Below, piece after piece: positions 1 through 5,240 of a stretch of DNA of 5,670 bases (the stretch's first letter is position 1; each line of letters starts with the position of its first letter). The notes below the pieces were generated by a model. The model searched no databases, had not been told where the DNA came from, and saw nothing but the letters and a program-made list of their open reading frames with translations. The DNA is from Rickettsiales bacterium (GTDB taxonomy: Bacteria > Pseudomonadota > Alphaproteobacteria > Rickettsiales > 21-14-0-20-44-7), in assembly GCA_023301015.1 (NCBI GenBank), contig JALZVI010000314.1, positions 1-5,670 of the forward strand, written 5' to 3'. The translations under genes were made by a program, and so were the position numbers.

Positions 1-126
1 CTAGTCCGTAAGCGAGGTTACGAGCCGTGTACTCATATACTTCTGTCGCAATAGATAGCGTTATCTAGTCCGTAAGCGAGGTTACGAGCCGTGTACTCAT
101 ATACTTCTGTCGCAATAGATAGCGTT
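1..126. repeat. Perfect 62-bp direct repeat, 64-bp period, at the left edge
   Basis: Bases 1-62 and 65-126 are identical over 62 positions and are separated by the dinucleotide AT at 63-64. Copy 2 is followed by GC, so the match stops there. On the left it is bounded only by the window edge, so the true repeat may be longer. Both copies lie within the tail-tube coding sequence on the minus strand. Because 64 is not a multiple of 3, the second unit is read in another frame and a stop appears at 33-35. Perfect identity means either a very recent duplication or an artefact of joining reads at a contig end. The position exactly at the edge makes the artefact more likely. Confidence 0.95.
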
Positions 127-335
127 GCAGAGGTAATGATTGAGTAGACTGCGCGGTTCTTGACGCCTTGTGTTAAGTCGGTTGTTTCCATCTCACCACT
201 AATGGTGACGTTTTTAACGAGGCCAATACTATTGTCCCCATTCAGTGTTTGTAGTCCGCCTACATCGCCGATGCGTACTTCTGCTGTTGAAAGCATGAAC
301 GCTTCTGATTTTGCGGTACCTAAATCTTTTGCCAT
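33..335 (-). CDS. Major tail (tail tube) protein, N-terminal part, cut short by repeat-induced frameshift
   Basis: This is probably the N-terminus of the major tail protein, which polymerises into the tail tube. The start ATG at 333-335 is preceded by AGGAG with 6 nt spacing, a strong ribosome binding site. About 90 residues look native: a short N-terminal segment (MAKDLGTAKSEAF) followed by alternating polar and hydrophobic stretches suggesting beta structure (for example EVRIGDVGGLQTL and GLVKNVTISGEME), as expected of tail tube folds. The last nine residues (NAIYCDRSI) result from entering the second copy of the edge repeat out of frame, and the stop at 33-35 follows. In the original frame copy 1 would again encode ATEVYEYTARNLAYG. 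The full gene should continue beyond the left edge. Position directly after the tail-terminator candidate matches lambda gene V. The function is inferred mainly from order and secondary-structure pattern. Confidence 0.6.
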   Translation of the reverse strand: MAKDLGTAKSEAFMLSTAEVRIGDVGGLQTLNGDNSIGLVKNVTISGEMETTDLTQGVKNRAVYSIITSATLSIATEVYEYTARNLAYGLDNAIYCDRSI

Positions 336-357
336 TATAATCTCCTAAGGTTGGATT

Positions 358-375
358 CTAGGTTGTTTAACTTAG
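358..375. other. Imperfect inverted repeat upstream of the tail-tube gene
   Basis: CTAGGTT and AACTTAG, separated by GTTT, form a 7-bp stem with one G-T wobble and a 4-nt loop. It lies between the tail-tube ribosome binding site and the plus-strand regulator gene. No T-run follows on either strand, so it is not a convincing intrinsic terminator. It could be a protein-binding palindrome or chance. A 6-base direct repeat AGGTTG at 348-353 and 360-365 partly overlaps it. Confidence 0.25.
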
Positions 376-400
376 GGCCAGCAGGAAGTCTATGAATATA

Positions 401-446
401 TTTGCACCACTTGACACCAGTTATTTAATGGGTATTATTGGGTATG
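401..446. promoter_or_regulatory. Candidate operator: two sets of 10-bp tandem repeats over the promoter
   Basis: TGGGTAT occurs at 429-435 and 439-445. In wider register, AATGGGTATT (427-436) is followed by ATTGGGTATG (437-446), eight of ten bases identical. Around the -35 element, CACCA occurs at 405-409 and 415-419, again with a 10-bp period. Ribbon-helix-helix dimers typically bind short direct or inverted repeats spaced about one helical turn, so these repeats are reasonable binding sites for the product of the adjacent gene. Occupation would cover both the -10 and -35 elements and repress. Binding itself is inference. Confidence 0.35.
411..438 (+). promoter_or_regulatory. Sigma70-type promoter driving the ribbon-helix-helix gene
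   Basis: A perfect -35 hexamer TTGACA (411-416) is separated by 16 bp from TATTAT (433-438), which matches five of six bases of the -10 consensus. It is the only clear promoter I see in the window and it points against the late operon. From the -10 position, transcription should begin around A444 or T445, which coincides with the ATG at 444-446. That leaves no 5' leader and no room for a Shine-Dalgarno site. Confidence 0.7.
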
Positions 447-692
447 AAACGCTTAACCATTACGCTCAATTACACTTTATGGAATACTCTGAAACTTCAG
501 GCTAAAGTGTTGGATAGAAGTCTATCTAAACACATCACTATAATTTTGAGAAATCATTTGAACATTCAAGACCCTTCCATCACTGAGGCTATAGTTAGGC
601 TGCAAAAACAAGGGACAACTAGATATATAGGCACAGCGGAAGAGCTTAAAGAAGCTCTAGCTGGTGAGGGTCATTTTAAAATTGAGAGCTAA
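444..692 (+). CDS. Small ribbon-helix-helix (Arc/CopG-type) DNA-binding protein, likely transcriptional regulator
   Basis: This 82-residue protein has the layout of a ribbon-helix-helix repressor. Residues 2-8 (KRLTITL) form the DNA-contacting beta strand with alternating polar residues R3, T5 and T7. Residues 11-24 form helix A, and the turn RSLS leads into helix B at about residues 27-39 (LSKHITIILRNHL). Residues 40-82 form a polar C-terminal tail (ITEAIVRLQKQG, then EELKEALAGEG) that may add an oligomerisation or effector helix. Such proteins act as dimers in the cytoplasm or nucleoid. I chose ATG 444 rather than the in-frame TTG at 438 because TTG lies within the -10 region and has no ribosome binding site. 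The gene opposes the late operon, and its last 36 bases overlap the end of the converging tail-terminator gene. A self-contained promoter within a structural block is typical of a moron. Its targets are unknown. Autoregulation is suggested by repeats over its promoter. Confidence 0.75.
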   Translation: MKRLTITLNYTLWNTLKLQAKVLDRSLSKHITIILRNHLNIQDPSITEAIVRLQKQGTTRYIGTAEELKEALAGEGHFKIES

Positions 693-1091
693 GGTCTGTA
701 GGGGCCTAGTCTTACTAGGTAACCTCACTACGGGTGCTATCAAAACATTTCCATTGCTAGTCATAAAACCTATGGGATTGCCAGTGCTGTGATGGAGTAT
801 AGGCGCTCTAACAACTTTACCTCGGGTAGCATTGGCTACCGCGTTCATGAGTTTATTCAATCTCTGGATTTGAGGGTCTTCATGTGTAACAATTGCTATC
901 TTAAAACCTACTGAGATTAATGTTTCAGCTGAGTCCATGTAAAACTCTAATGGCCCTATTAAGTCTACCTGTTCTAGTCCCTCTTCTTCTGCTGTACCGT
1001 CGAAGTCGAACAGCGTAGCGTCCTGTGTAATTTTACCTATCCAGTTTAGAACTGAAGCCTTTGTGCTTAGATATAAGTCGGGTGTGCTCAT
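657..1091 (-). CDS. Putative tail terminator protein
   Basis: This 144-residue protein is placed where tailed phages encode the tail terminator (lambda gpU position), a ring protein that caps the tail tube and joins it to the head. The start ATG (1089-1091) overlaps the preceding stop in the string TAATG, with AGAGG about 10 nt upstream, so translational coupling is expected. A longer reading from 1130 has no better signal and would overlap the upstream gene. The predicted pattern fits terminator folds: an N-terminal helix (about residues 9-22), alternating strands, and a closing strand RPLQTLALNFKMTL near the C-terminus. Residues 27-33 (LFDFDGT) and 62-69 (GFKIAIVT) resemble HAD-phosphatase motifs I and II, but the later HAD motifs are not evident. 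The final 36 bases overlap the 3' end of the opposing regulator gene. The assignment rests mainly on gene order, size and strand pattern. Confidence 0.55.
   Translation of the reverse strand: MSTPDLYLSTKASVLNWIGKITQDATLFDFDGTAEEEGLEQVDLIGPLEFYMDSAETLISVGFKIAIVTHEDPQIQRLNKLMNAVANATRGKVVRAPILHHSTGNPIGFMTSNGNVLIAPVVRLPSKTRPLQTLALNFKMTLTS
704..720. other. Short perfect hairpin near the convergent gene ends
   Basis: CCTAGT (705-710) and ACTAGG (714-719) are perfect complements around a 3-nt loop, with an extra G-U closing pair at 704/720. It lies 12 bases past the stop of the plus-strand regulator, where a terminator for that gene would be expected, but inside the opposing coding sequence. No U-tract follows on the plus strand (AACCTCACT), so at best it is a weak or Rho-assisted stop, or a 3'-end stabilising stem. 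Confidence 0.3.
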
Positions 1092-1783
1092 TATTTTAAA
1101 ACCTCTGGAAGATGCTCTGCTAACCACCACTGCATGAAGGAGTGGAAGGCACCTCTATAATGTCTAGTCTTACCTTTAGGCTGTTGATTTGTCAACTTGG
1201 TATATATTTCATCATAACCACCTTTGAAGATTGTGGCCTCTAATGTCTCAGGTTGAAACCCACTTTTTACTTTGGCGAAGGGAGTATGTTTTACCTCAAC
1301 GCGGAAATTCTTCAAAGCTCTGGCAGGATTTGCGAACTTCCCTGTACCTACATTTCTAACCCTAAGGGGACTAGTGGAGTCCAGAGAGAAGCCTTTCTTA
1401 GCTCCTGAAAATTTGGGCACTATACTGTAGGATGATTTACCTAGGACGTTAGTGGCGTCACTTGATAGAGCCTTTACATCTCTAATAAGGTTGCCACTGT
1501 TTTTAAAGAAACCTGCGTTGCTATCCTTCGTTCTTGCGTAGCTCGTACTCAGCGCAGCGAAGTGAGGGGTGTATTGACCTAAGGCAGGGGCTGCAGCAGT
1601 ATTTAAAGCTGTAGACGCGAACAGGTCGAAGAACTGTGTAACTGAATGTTCTATATGTCTGTGGTCTATTTCAACCTTCTTCCTGAGCTGTCCCAATGAA
1701 GAAATTGCTCCTGCCTTAACAATGTTCTCTAGGTTCCCAGAGGCGAAGGGGTTTACGTTATTCGTAGTCAATTTGAGCCACAT
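1091..1783 (-). CDS. Putative tail completion / neck protein (virion morphogenesis, gp10- or lambda Z-like)
   Basis: This 230-residue protein probably completes the tail end or neck where head and tail join. An N-terminal helical segment (about residues 17-62, including IDHRHIEHSVTQFFDLFAST) leads into residues 71-101: YTPHFAALSTSYARTK, then GFFKNSGNLIRDVKAL. This resembles the 'W-x-P-L-S-x-x-Y-x-x-x-K ... sGxL' signature of phage virion morphogenesis and tail completion proteins. A basic C-terminal half holds aromatic-rich helices (residues 208-223). I chose ATG 1781-1783, which has GGAG 3 nt upstream and overlaps the preceding gene by 26 nt. An upstream TTG at 1837 in the same frame would lengthen the overlap and lacks a ribosome binding site. 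The short GGAG spacing suggests dependence on coupled translation. The protein sits in the lambda gene Z position, just before the terminator candidate. Confidence 0.55.
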   Translation of the reverse strand: MWLKLTTNNVNPFASGNLENIVKAGAISSLGQLRKKVEIDHRHIEHSVTQFFDLFASTALNTAAAPALGQYTPHFAALSTSYARTKDSNAGFFKNSGNLIRDVKALSSDATNVLGKSSYSIVPKFSGAKKGFSLDSTSPLRVRNVGTGKFANPARALKNFRVEVKHTPFAKVKSGFQPETLEATIFKGGYDEIYTKLTNQQPKGKTRHYRGAFHSFMQWWLAEHLPEVLK

Positions 1784-2321
1784 AGACTCCGAGCTGCTGG
1801 TCAACTCTCTTGACCGTAGCTTGCTCGTCAAACCCAAATAGGTGTACTAAGTCCCCTTCCTCAACAGGGTATCCTGTAATTATTTGCTGTCTATTGATAG
1901 GTACCCCTATCGCATCAGAGCCTGTGCTCCTAAGTTCAAAAGCTAAGTGTATCCCTTGCTGCCACACTGTAGGGCCTTCTACTTCCAGTGTGGTGACGGG
2001 GTGTCTGACCTTCGCGCCCTTCTTACCCACAGCTGCCATTGCAGGCATTTCGAATAATTTGAAATGAGTATAAAGGTGTTTGCCTCTCAGGAATTGGTCA
2101 CCATGCTCTGCAGCCAGAAATATCTGGCCATTGTGGTCGTAGAAATTATCGCCTTTTTTCAGTAGGGAATTAGGTTTGACGCGAAGCAATCGCCGAGCAG
2201 AGTTGAAGTTTGAAACCCTAGTGGTATCAGGTATATCTAGGAACTGGCCGTAGAAGGTCGCTCCTGCGACAGTCTTCAACTTGGCCATATGCTCTGAGAC
2301 TACCTTGAATAAAGCTGACAT
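1758..2321 (-). CDS. Putative head closure / head-tail joining protein
   Basis: This 187-residue soluble protein sits between the connector candidate and the tail-completion protein, where head-closure (stopper) proteins that seal the portal after packaging are usually encoded. Visible features are an early KTVAGATFYGQFLDIP segment (residues 16-31), then GDNFYDHNGQIFLAAEHGD (57-75), reminiscent of beta-rich joining proteins in which a hydrophobic strand follows a GDxF/Y turn. A later strand-rich half includes VEEGDLVHLFGFDEQATVKRVDQQLGVYVAQ (153-183), typical of a small beta barrel. There is no signal peptide or membrane segment. Start ATG 2319-2321 has AGGAG 6 nt upstream. That site lies inside the last codons of the preceding gene, whose stop is one base away (TAA-A-ATG). 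The 3' end overlaps the next gene by 26 nt. Function is from position and fold pattern; no diagnostic motif was recognised. Confidence 0.45.
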   Translation of the reverse strand: MSALFKVVSEHMAKLKTVAGATFYGQFLDIPDTTRVSNFNSARRLLRVKPNSLLKKGDNFYDHNGQIFLAAEHGDQFLRGKHLYTHFKLFEMPAMAAVGKKGAKVRHPVTTLEVEGPTVWQQGIHLAFELRSTGSDAIGVPINRQQIITGYPVEEGDLVHLFGFDEQATVKRVDQQLGVYVAQIDYE

Positions 2322-2322
2322 T

Positions 2323-3060
2323 TTATACTCCTGTTACAGGGTCTACAGGGGTAACTGCTAGGAAGAATCCTTCACCTGACGCATTAATAGCATTTAAGGC
2401 TGATGGGTTAAGGATGCCTAAGGCTTCCTCATACTTAGCGGTGAATTTATTTTTCAACTTCTCTAAGTCTACCTCAAAATGGGTGACTGAAATATTATCT
2501 TCTGTGTGTGTTTTAATTAAGCTTATATGTAAGCGGTCTATCGACTCACATGCAGTATAATACTTAATCAGATTATTGGCCGTGATAGCTCTATAGCCTC
2601 CAGCCAGTAATTCGTCGTCTAGTATTTTCTCCCCTAGAATGGGGTCATTCTTCAAATTTATGTAGGCGTCGAACAGTGATATCATGCTGTCGTCTAGCAC
2701 TAGTTCTGAGGAGCCTAGTAAGGCTCTAATATCTTCAGGGTCTACTATATAGGGCACTTCATTTATTAGGAATAAAGTTTGAGTGCCTGTTTGGGTAACT
2801 CCTGCTACATCATAAGAATACTTCAGCCTAAGCGTTTCTATATCTTCTGAAGTGGATTTGGTGGTTGTGGGGGCTGACAGGGTTACAGCTGCAACCGTAT
2901 CTGACGCTCCTAATGTTGGGGTAACAGGTGGTAGTATTTCTGTCCCATCTAATTTAATGACGCGGTAGGTATATGTACCCACGTCAGGTATTACTAGCTC
3001 TCCAGAAGGGGCTTTGAACTCTACTTGGAAAGTAGCTGTCTCTGACGTGGTTACATACAT
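2323..3060 (-). CDS. Putative head-tail connector (adaptor) with N-terminal beta-rich domain
   Basis: This 245-residue protein appears two-domained. Residues 1-100 are strand-rich with Thr/Val/Pro-rich turns (ATFQVEFKAPSGELVIPDVG; GTYTYRVIKLDG; QTGTQTLFLINEVP), resembling an immunoglobulin-like or similar beta sandwich. From residue 103 (PYIVDPEDIRALLG) the protein is mainly helical up to about 220. It includes LDDSMISLFDAYINLKND and ANNLIKYYTACESIDRL, a pattern like the all-helical gp6/gp15-type adaptor ring under the portal. The C-terminal tail FFLAVTPVDPVTGV is non-helical. Start ATG 3058-3060 follows the previous stop by 3 nt, with AGAGG 8 nt upstream inside the preceding gene. An adaptor role is supported by its place between the capsid and head-closure genes. 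The N-terminal domain could instead be surface-exposed. No catalytic motif was seen. Confidence 0.45.
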   Translation of the reverse strand: MYVTTSETATFQVEFKAPSGELVIPDVGTYTYRVIKLDGTEILPPVTPTLGASDTVAAVTLSAPTTTKSTSEDIETLRLKYSYDVAGVTQTGTQTLFLINEVPYIVDPEDIRALLGSSELVLDDSMISLFDAYINLKNDPILGEKILDDELLAGGYRAITANNLIKYYTACESIDRLHISLIKTHTEDNISVTHFEVDLEKLKNKFTAKYEEALGILNPSALNAINASGEGFFLAVTPVDPVTGV

Positions 3061-3063
3061 AGT

Positions 3064-3513
3064 TTAAGCCTCTGCTTTTGCTTTAGCAGCAGCAGCGAGT
3101 TCAGCTTGGTGGGCTTTTTCAGCCTCAACTCTGGTAGCTTTCTCTTTTTCGAGGCGGGCTTTTTCAGCATCAGCATTAGCGGCAGCCTTCCGAGCGGTCT
3201 TAGCTGCTAGAGCTTTAGAAGATGCTACGGCACCTTCGTCTACATCAGCTGCCTTACCTACGGCCTTAGAGATAGCCTTCTCGGCGTCTTCGGAAAAAGC
3301 CTTGAAGAAAGCTTCATCTGACATATTAGTAGTCCCTAAGGACACTAAGCAGCTGCGCGAAATAGCGCTCTGAACTTGACCATCGTTTGAAACTACGAAA
3401 GGTCGAGTGGCTACATAGACGTTTTGATTAGTGAGAAAGAATCCTTTGCCTTCTGGGGCTTGCACTAGCGCGTTCTTAGGCGCTTCTGGTGCTTCTGTTT
3501 TAGTTTTTGCCAT
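3064..3513 (-). CDS. Protein of unknown function with Ala/Lys/Glu-rich helical tail, downstream of the major capsid gene
   Basis: I do not recognise this 149-residue protein. After a charged start (MAKTKTEAPEAPKN), residues 22-60 look folded and beta-rich (GKGFFLTNQNVYVATRPFVV). Residues 66 to the end are helical and increasingly repetitive, with Ala, Lys and Glu dominating from about 90 onward, so a long solvent-exposed helix or coiled coil is likely. The start is decided by GGAG 7 nt before ATG 3511-3513. A longer reading from 3567 begins inside the terminator hairpin and has no ribosome binding site. The position between capsid and connector genes corresponds to lambda FI, a packaging accessory protein that contacts the capsid, but this is a positional analogy only. 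The upstream terminator leaves no room for a separate promoter, so expression should depend on readthrough. Confidence 0.7.
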   Translation of the reverse strand: MAKTKTEAPEAPKNALVQAPEGKGFFLTNQNVYVATRPFVVSNDGQVQSAISRSCLVSLGTTNMSDEAFFKAFSEDAEKAISKAVGKAADVDEGAVASSKALAAKTARKAAANADAEKARLEKEKATRVEAEKAHQAELAAAAKAKAEA

Positions 3514-3540
3514 TGGTGTACTCCTTTGTTGACAATTCTT

Positions 3541-3578
3541 AATAAAGACCCCACCCACTGTCGTCAATGGGTGGGGTC
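3541..3578 (-). terminator. Intrinsic terminator after the major capsid gene
   Basis: An 11-bp perfect, GC-rich stem is formed by 3547-3557 (GACCCCACCCA) and 3568-3578 (TGGGTGGGGTC) with a 10-nt loop. Read on the minus strand, the stem is followed immediately by TTTATT, a short but adequate U-tract. It begins 24 bases after the capsid stop codon. The strong stem with an interrupted U-tract suggests partial termination, lowering transcription of the connector and tail genes relative to capsid. Antitermination could also relieve it. The plus-strand side lacks a T-run, so it is directional. Confidence 0.85.
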
Positions 3579-3602
3579 AGAGTTTACTTCCTTTAACTAA
3601 GC

Positions 3603-4817
3603 TTAACCAGCGAAGTCGTAGACAGAACGAGTGTCATCGAAAATCAGACGGTAACCTGTATTCTCAGTCTTCGTTAGAGTGATAGTCTGGTTAAGGATTG
3701 CGCGCTCTTCTTCTTCGATTGAAGAATTGGCTTGCACAAGCTCTTCCATTGTTTCACCCTTACGGAAACCAATTAGTTTACCTGCTGGCGCGAATGACGA
3801 AAGCACTGGCGTAATAGGCTGGTCGAAGATTGGGTTGCGCCCAACGTCGATGCCTGCTCGGCCAAGTTGCTCAGACGCTGATACAGTCTGGTCTGATGTG
3901 TTCGAGAACAACATAGTCCACTGGTAATAAGCGTCATAGTTCATCGCTACCGTATCGATAGGAGTTCCAGCTGCAGCCATGTTCATCAGCCAACGGAAGA
4001 AACGATGCCATTGGATTTGACCAACTGTATTAGCTGGCGCACCCGTTACACCTGTAATTGCGGACTGTGCCACAACAGGAGCTGCATTGTTGTTTCCATC
4101 ACCGTTAATCATGATGGTCATAGCTTGAGAAGCTTTCGAAATTTCCAGTTCACGTGCAATACGCCCAAGGAAAGGAGTTAGAACATCAATTCGCGTGTTA
4201 CGGTTAAATTCGTATGTTGTACGAAGGGCCGAACCATGCTTATAGATTTTAACTGCGCTTTCACCTGCGCTTAGAGAGCGAACAGGAATACGACCAGCTT
4301 CTGGTACGATGCGTGTGCCACGGTTGTCTGCGTCACCATCATCCAGAGTAACCCGAACCGTCATTTCTGGGCCGTCGATTGTACGAGAGCCAGAGATTAG
4401 GTTTGCAGCTGACTCTACGTTATCAAGGCGAACCTTCCAACGGATGATGTCATCAACAACTTCTTTGAAAAGAAGTTTAGTACCAGAACGAGTCTGGAAA
4501 GTTTCCGCTGCCGCTTGGAGTACCATACCATTCGAGAAATCATCCCGAACAGGGAGGTTTAGCTCCATGAGCGCCAGCTCGTAACCTGTGTAACGGTCTG
4601 AGCCGTCTTGAACAGGGGTGATTGAGAGGTCTAGGTAGTCGCGAACGCTAATACCATAGGCTTTACAATCAGTCGCGATTGACAACGCAGCTTCACGAGA
4701 AGTGGAAGGAGTTAGAGAGCCTAGGTCTTTTACAACCATAGCAGCTGTTACTGCCCCACCATTTGCTTCTTCAGCTGCACGACGAGTCGCGATTAGGTCT
4801 AGAATATTTTTACGCAT
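3603..4817 (-). CDS. Major capsid protein (HK97-fold type)
   Basis: This 404-residue protein should be the shell-forming capsid subunit. The length is normal for an HK97-fold capsid protein. An N-terminal helical arm (residues 1-60, RKNILDLIATRRAAEEANGG onward) is followed by a mixed alpha/beta body. A central helix, TRIDVLTPFLGRIARELEISKASQAM (208-233), fits the long spine helix region and is followed by the glycine- and asparagine-rich turn INGDGNNN. The C-terminus (GKLIGFRKGETMEELVQANS, then NQTITLTKTENTGYRLIFDDTRSVYDFA) has the terminal-strand pattern common in this fold. GGAGG lies 8 nt before ATG 4815-4817, the best ribosome binding site in the window, as expected for the most abundant protein. 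The preceding gene is a decoration-type protein, 15 nt away, and a strong terminator follows. I see no obvious cleavable delta domain. If processing occurs, the scaffold upstream would be the main target. Placement and length make this the most secure structural call. Confidence 0.85.
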   Translation of the reverse strand: MRKNILDLIATRRAAEEANGGAVTAAMVVKDLGSLTPSTSREAALSIATDCKAYGISVRDYLDLSITPVQDGSDRYTGYELALMELNLPVRDDFSNGMVLQAAAETFQTRSGTKLLFKEVVDDIIRWKVRLDNVESAANLISGSRTIDGPEMTVRVTLDDGDADNRGTRIVPEAGRIPVRSLSAGESAVKIYKHGSALRTTYEFNRNTRIDVLTPFLGRIARELEISKASQAMTIMINGDGNNNAAPVVAQSAITGVTGAPANTVGQIQWHRFFRWLMNMAAAGTPIDTVAMNYDAYYQWTMLFSNTSDQTVSASEQLGRAGIDVGRNPIFDQPITPVLSSFAPAGKLIGFRKGETMEELVQANSSIEEEERAILNQTITLTKTENTGYRLIFDDTRSVYDFAG

Positions 4818-4832
4818 AATTAAAACCTCCGA

Positions 4833-5225
4833 TTATACGAATAGAGCTTCAACGTACTCATCTGTCGTGTTGACAAATACTACGATTGGCTCACCTGCGG
4901 CTGCTGCCGCTCCTGATGTTTTAAGGAGGCCAGCTGTTGCTGAACCTTGAACACCGTCACCGATAGCTGGTGCTGCGCCTGTGTAAGACATTTTGTAAGA
5001 CCCTTTAAGGTCTACTGCCCCTACAACCACACCGTCAACTGTACGGTCTTCTACTGTGCTTAGGTGTCCGATAACACGGTCACCATCGCCTGCCAGCTTC
5101 ACTGTACGTGCCGCTGATGTGTCGATTGTTACACCTTTACCGATGTCATCAGCAACGATACCGCTGAGATGAAAAGTAAATGAGAACTCCTCGACGTGGA
5201 TATTTTGAAAAGATACGTTAAACAT
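4833..5225 (-). CDS. Capsid decoration / stabilisation protein
   Basis: This 130-residue protein likely binds the outer surface of the expanded capsid and stabilises it. The sequence is nearly all beta and has the recurring pattern of phage decoration proteins (DUF2190-like or lambda D-position proteins): SGIVADDIGKGVTIDTS (residues 21-37), DGDRVIGHLSTVEDR (47-61), DGVVVGAVDLKGSYKM (64-79), AIGDGVQGS (87-95). The sequence then has an Ala-rich linker (105-110) and closes with EPIVVFVNT and EYVEALFV strands. The GDGV turn and 'viG.l..ved' segment are the clearest family-like features. Start ATG 5223-5225 has GGAG 8 nt upstream, 15 nt after the scaffold stop, and the gene directly precedes the major capsid gene, the usual place. 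An alternative is a head fibre base, but size and position favour decoration. Confidence 0.7.
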   Translation of the reverse strand: MFNVSFQNIHVEEFSFTFHLSGIVADDIGKGVTIDTSAARTVKLAGDGDRVIGHLSTVEDRTVDGVVVGAVDLKGSYKMSYTGAAPAIGDGVQGSATAGLLKTSGAAAAAGEPIVVFVNTTDEYVEALFV

Positions 5226-5240
5226 ATTTCAATCTCCGTT

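Noticed and set aside
336..443. Possible minus-strand promoter for the tail-tube gene
   Set aside because: TAGAAT on the minus strand resembles a -10 element, but no acceptable -35 element lies 16-18 bp upstream. The gene is probably served by readthrough of the late operon.
1784..1837. Upstream TTG start for the tail-completion protein
   Set aside because: No ribosome binding site, a weak start codon and a larger overlap. ATG 1781-1783 with GGAG upstream is simpler.
1810..2067. Plus-strand open frame opposite the head-closure gene (also 160-348, 3679-3927, 4309-4584, 4702-4950, 5257-5454)
   Set aside because: These frames lie wholly or mostly opposite well-supported minus-strand genes and have low-complexity Ser/Pro/Arg-rich composition. 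They are antisense shadows.
657..3430. Relative abundance of CTAG tetranucleotides in the left part of the window
   Set aside because: By rough hand count it is only modestly above random expectation and is scattered in coding sequence with no regular spacing, so I see no functional signal.
3529..3560. Plus-strand TTGACA upstream of the capsid terminator
   Set aside because: No -10 element at suitable spacing and no plus-strand gene follows. It is likely chance around the ribosome binding site of the minus-strand gene.
3064..3567. Longer start for the unknown protein (18 extra residues)
   Set aside because: The extra codons lie within the terminator hairpin and its flank, with no ribosome binding site, while ATG 3511-3513 has GGAG at good spacing.
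4832..4860. Perfect TATAAT on the minus strand just before the capsid gene
   Set aside because: It coincides with the decoration gene's last codon and stop. At 16-18 bp upstream there is no reasonable -35 element (TGAGTA at best) and no extended -10 motif.
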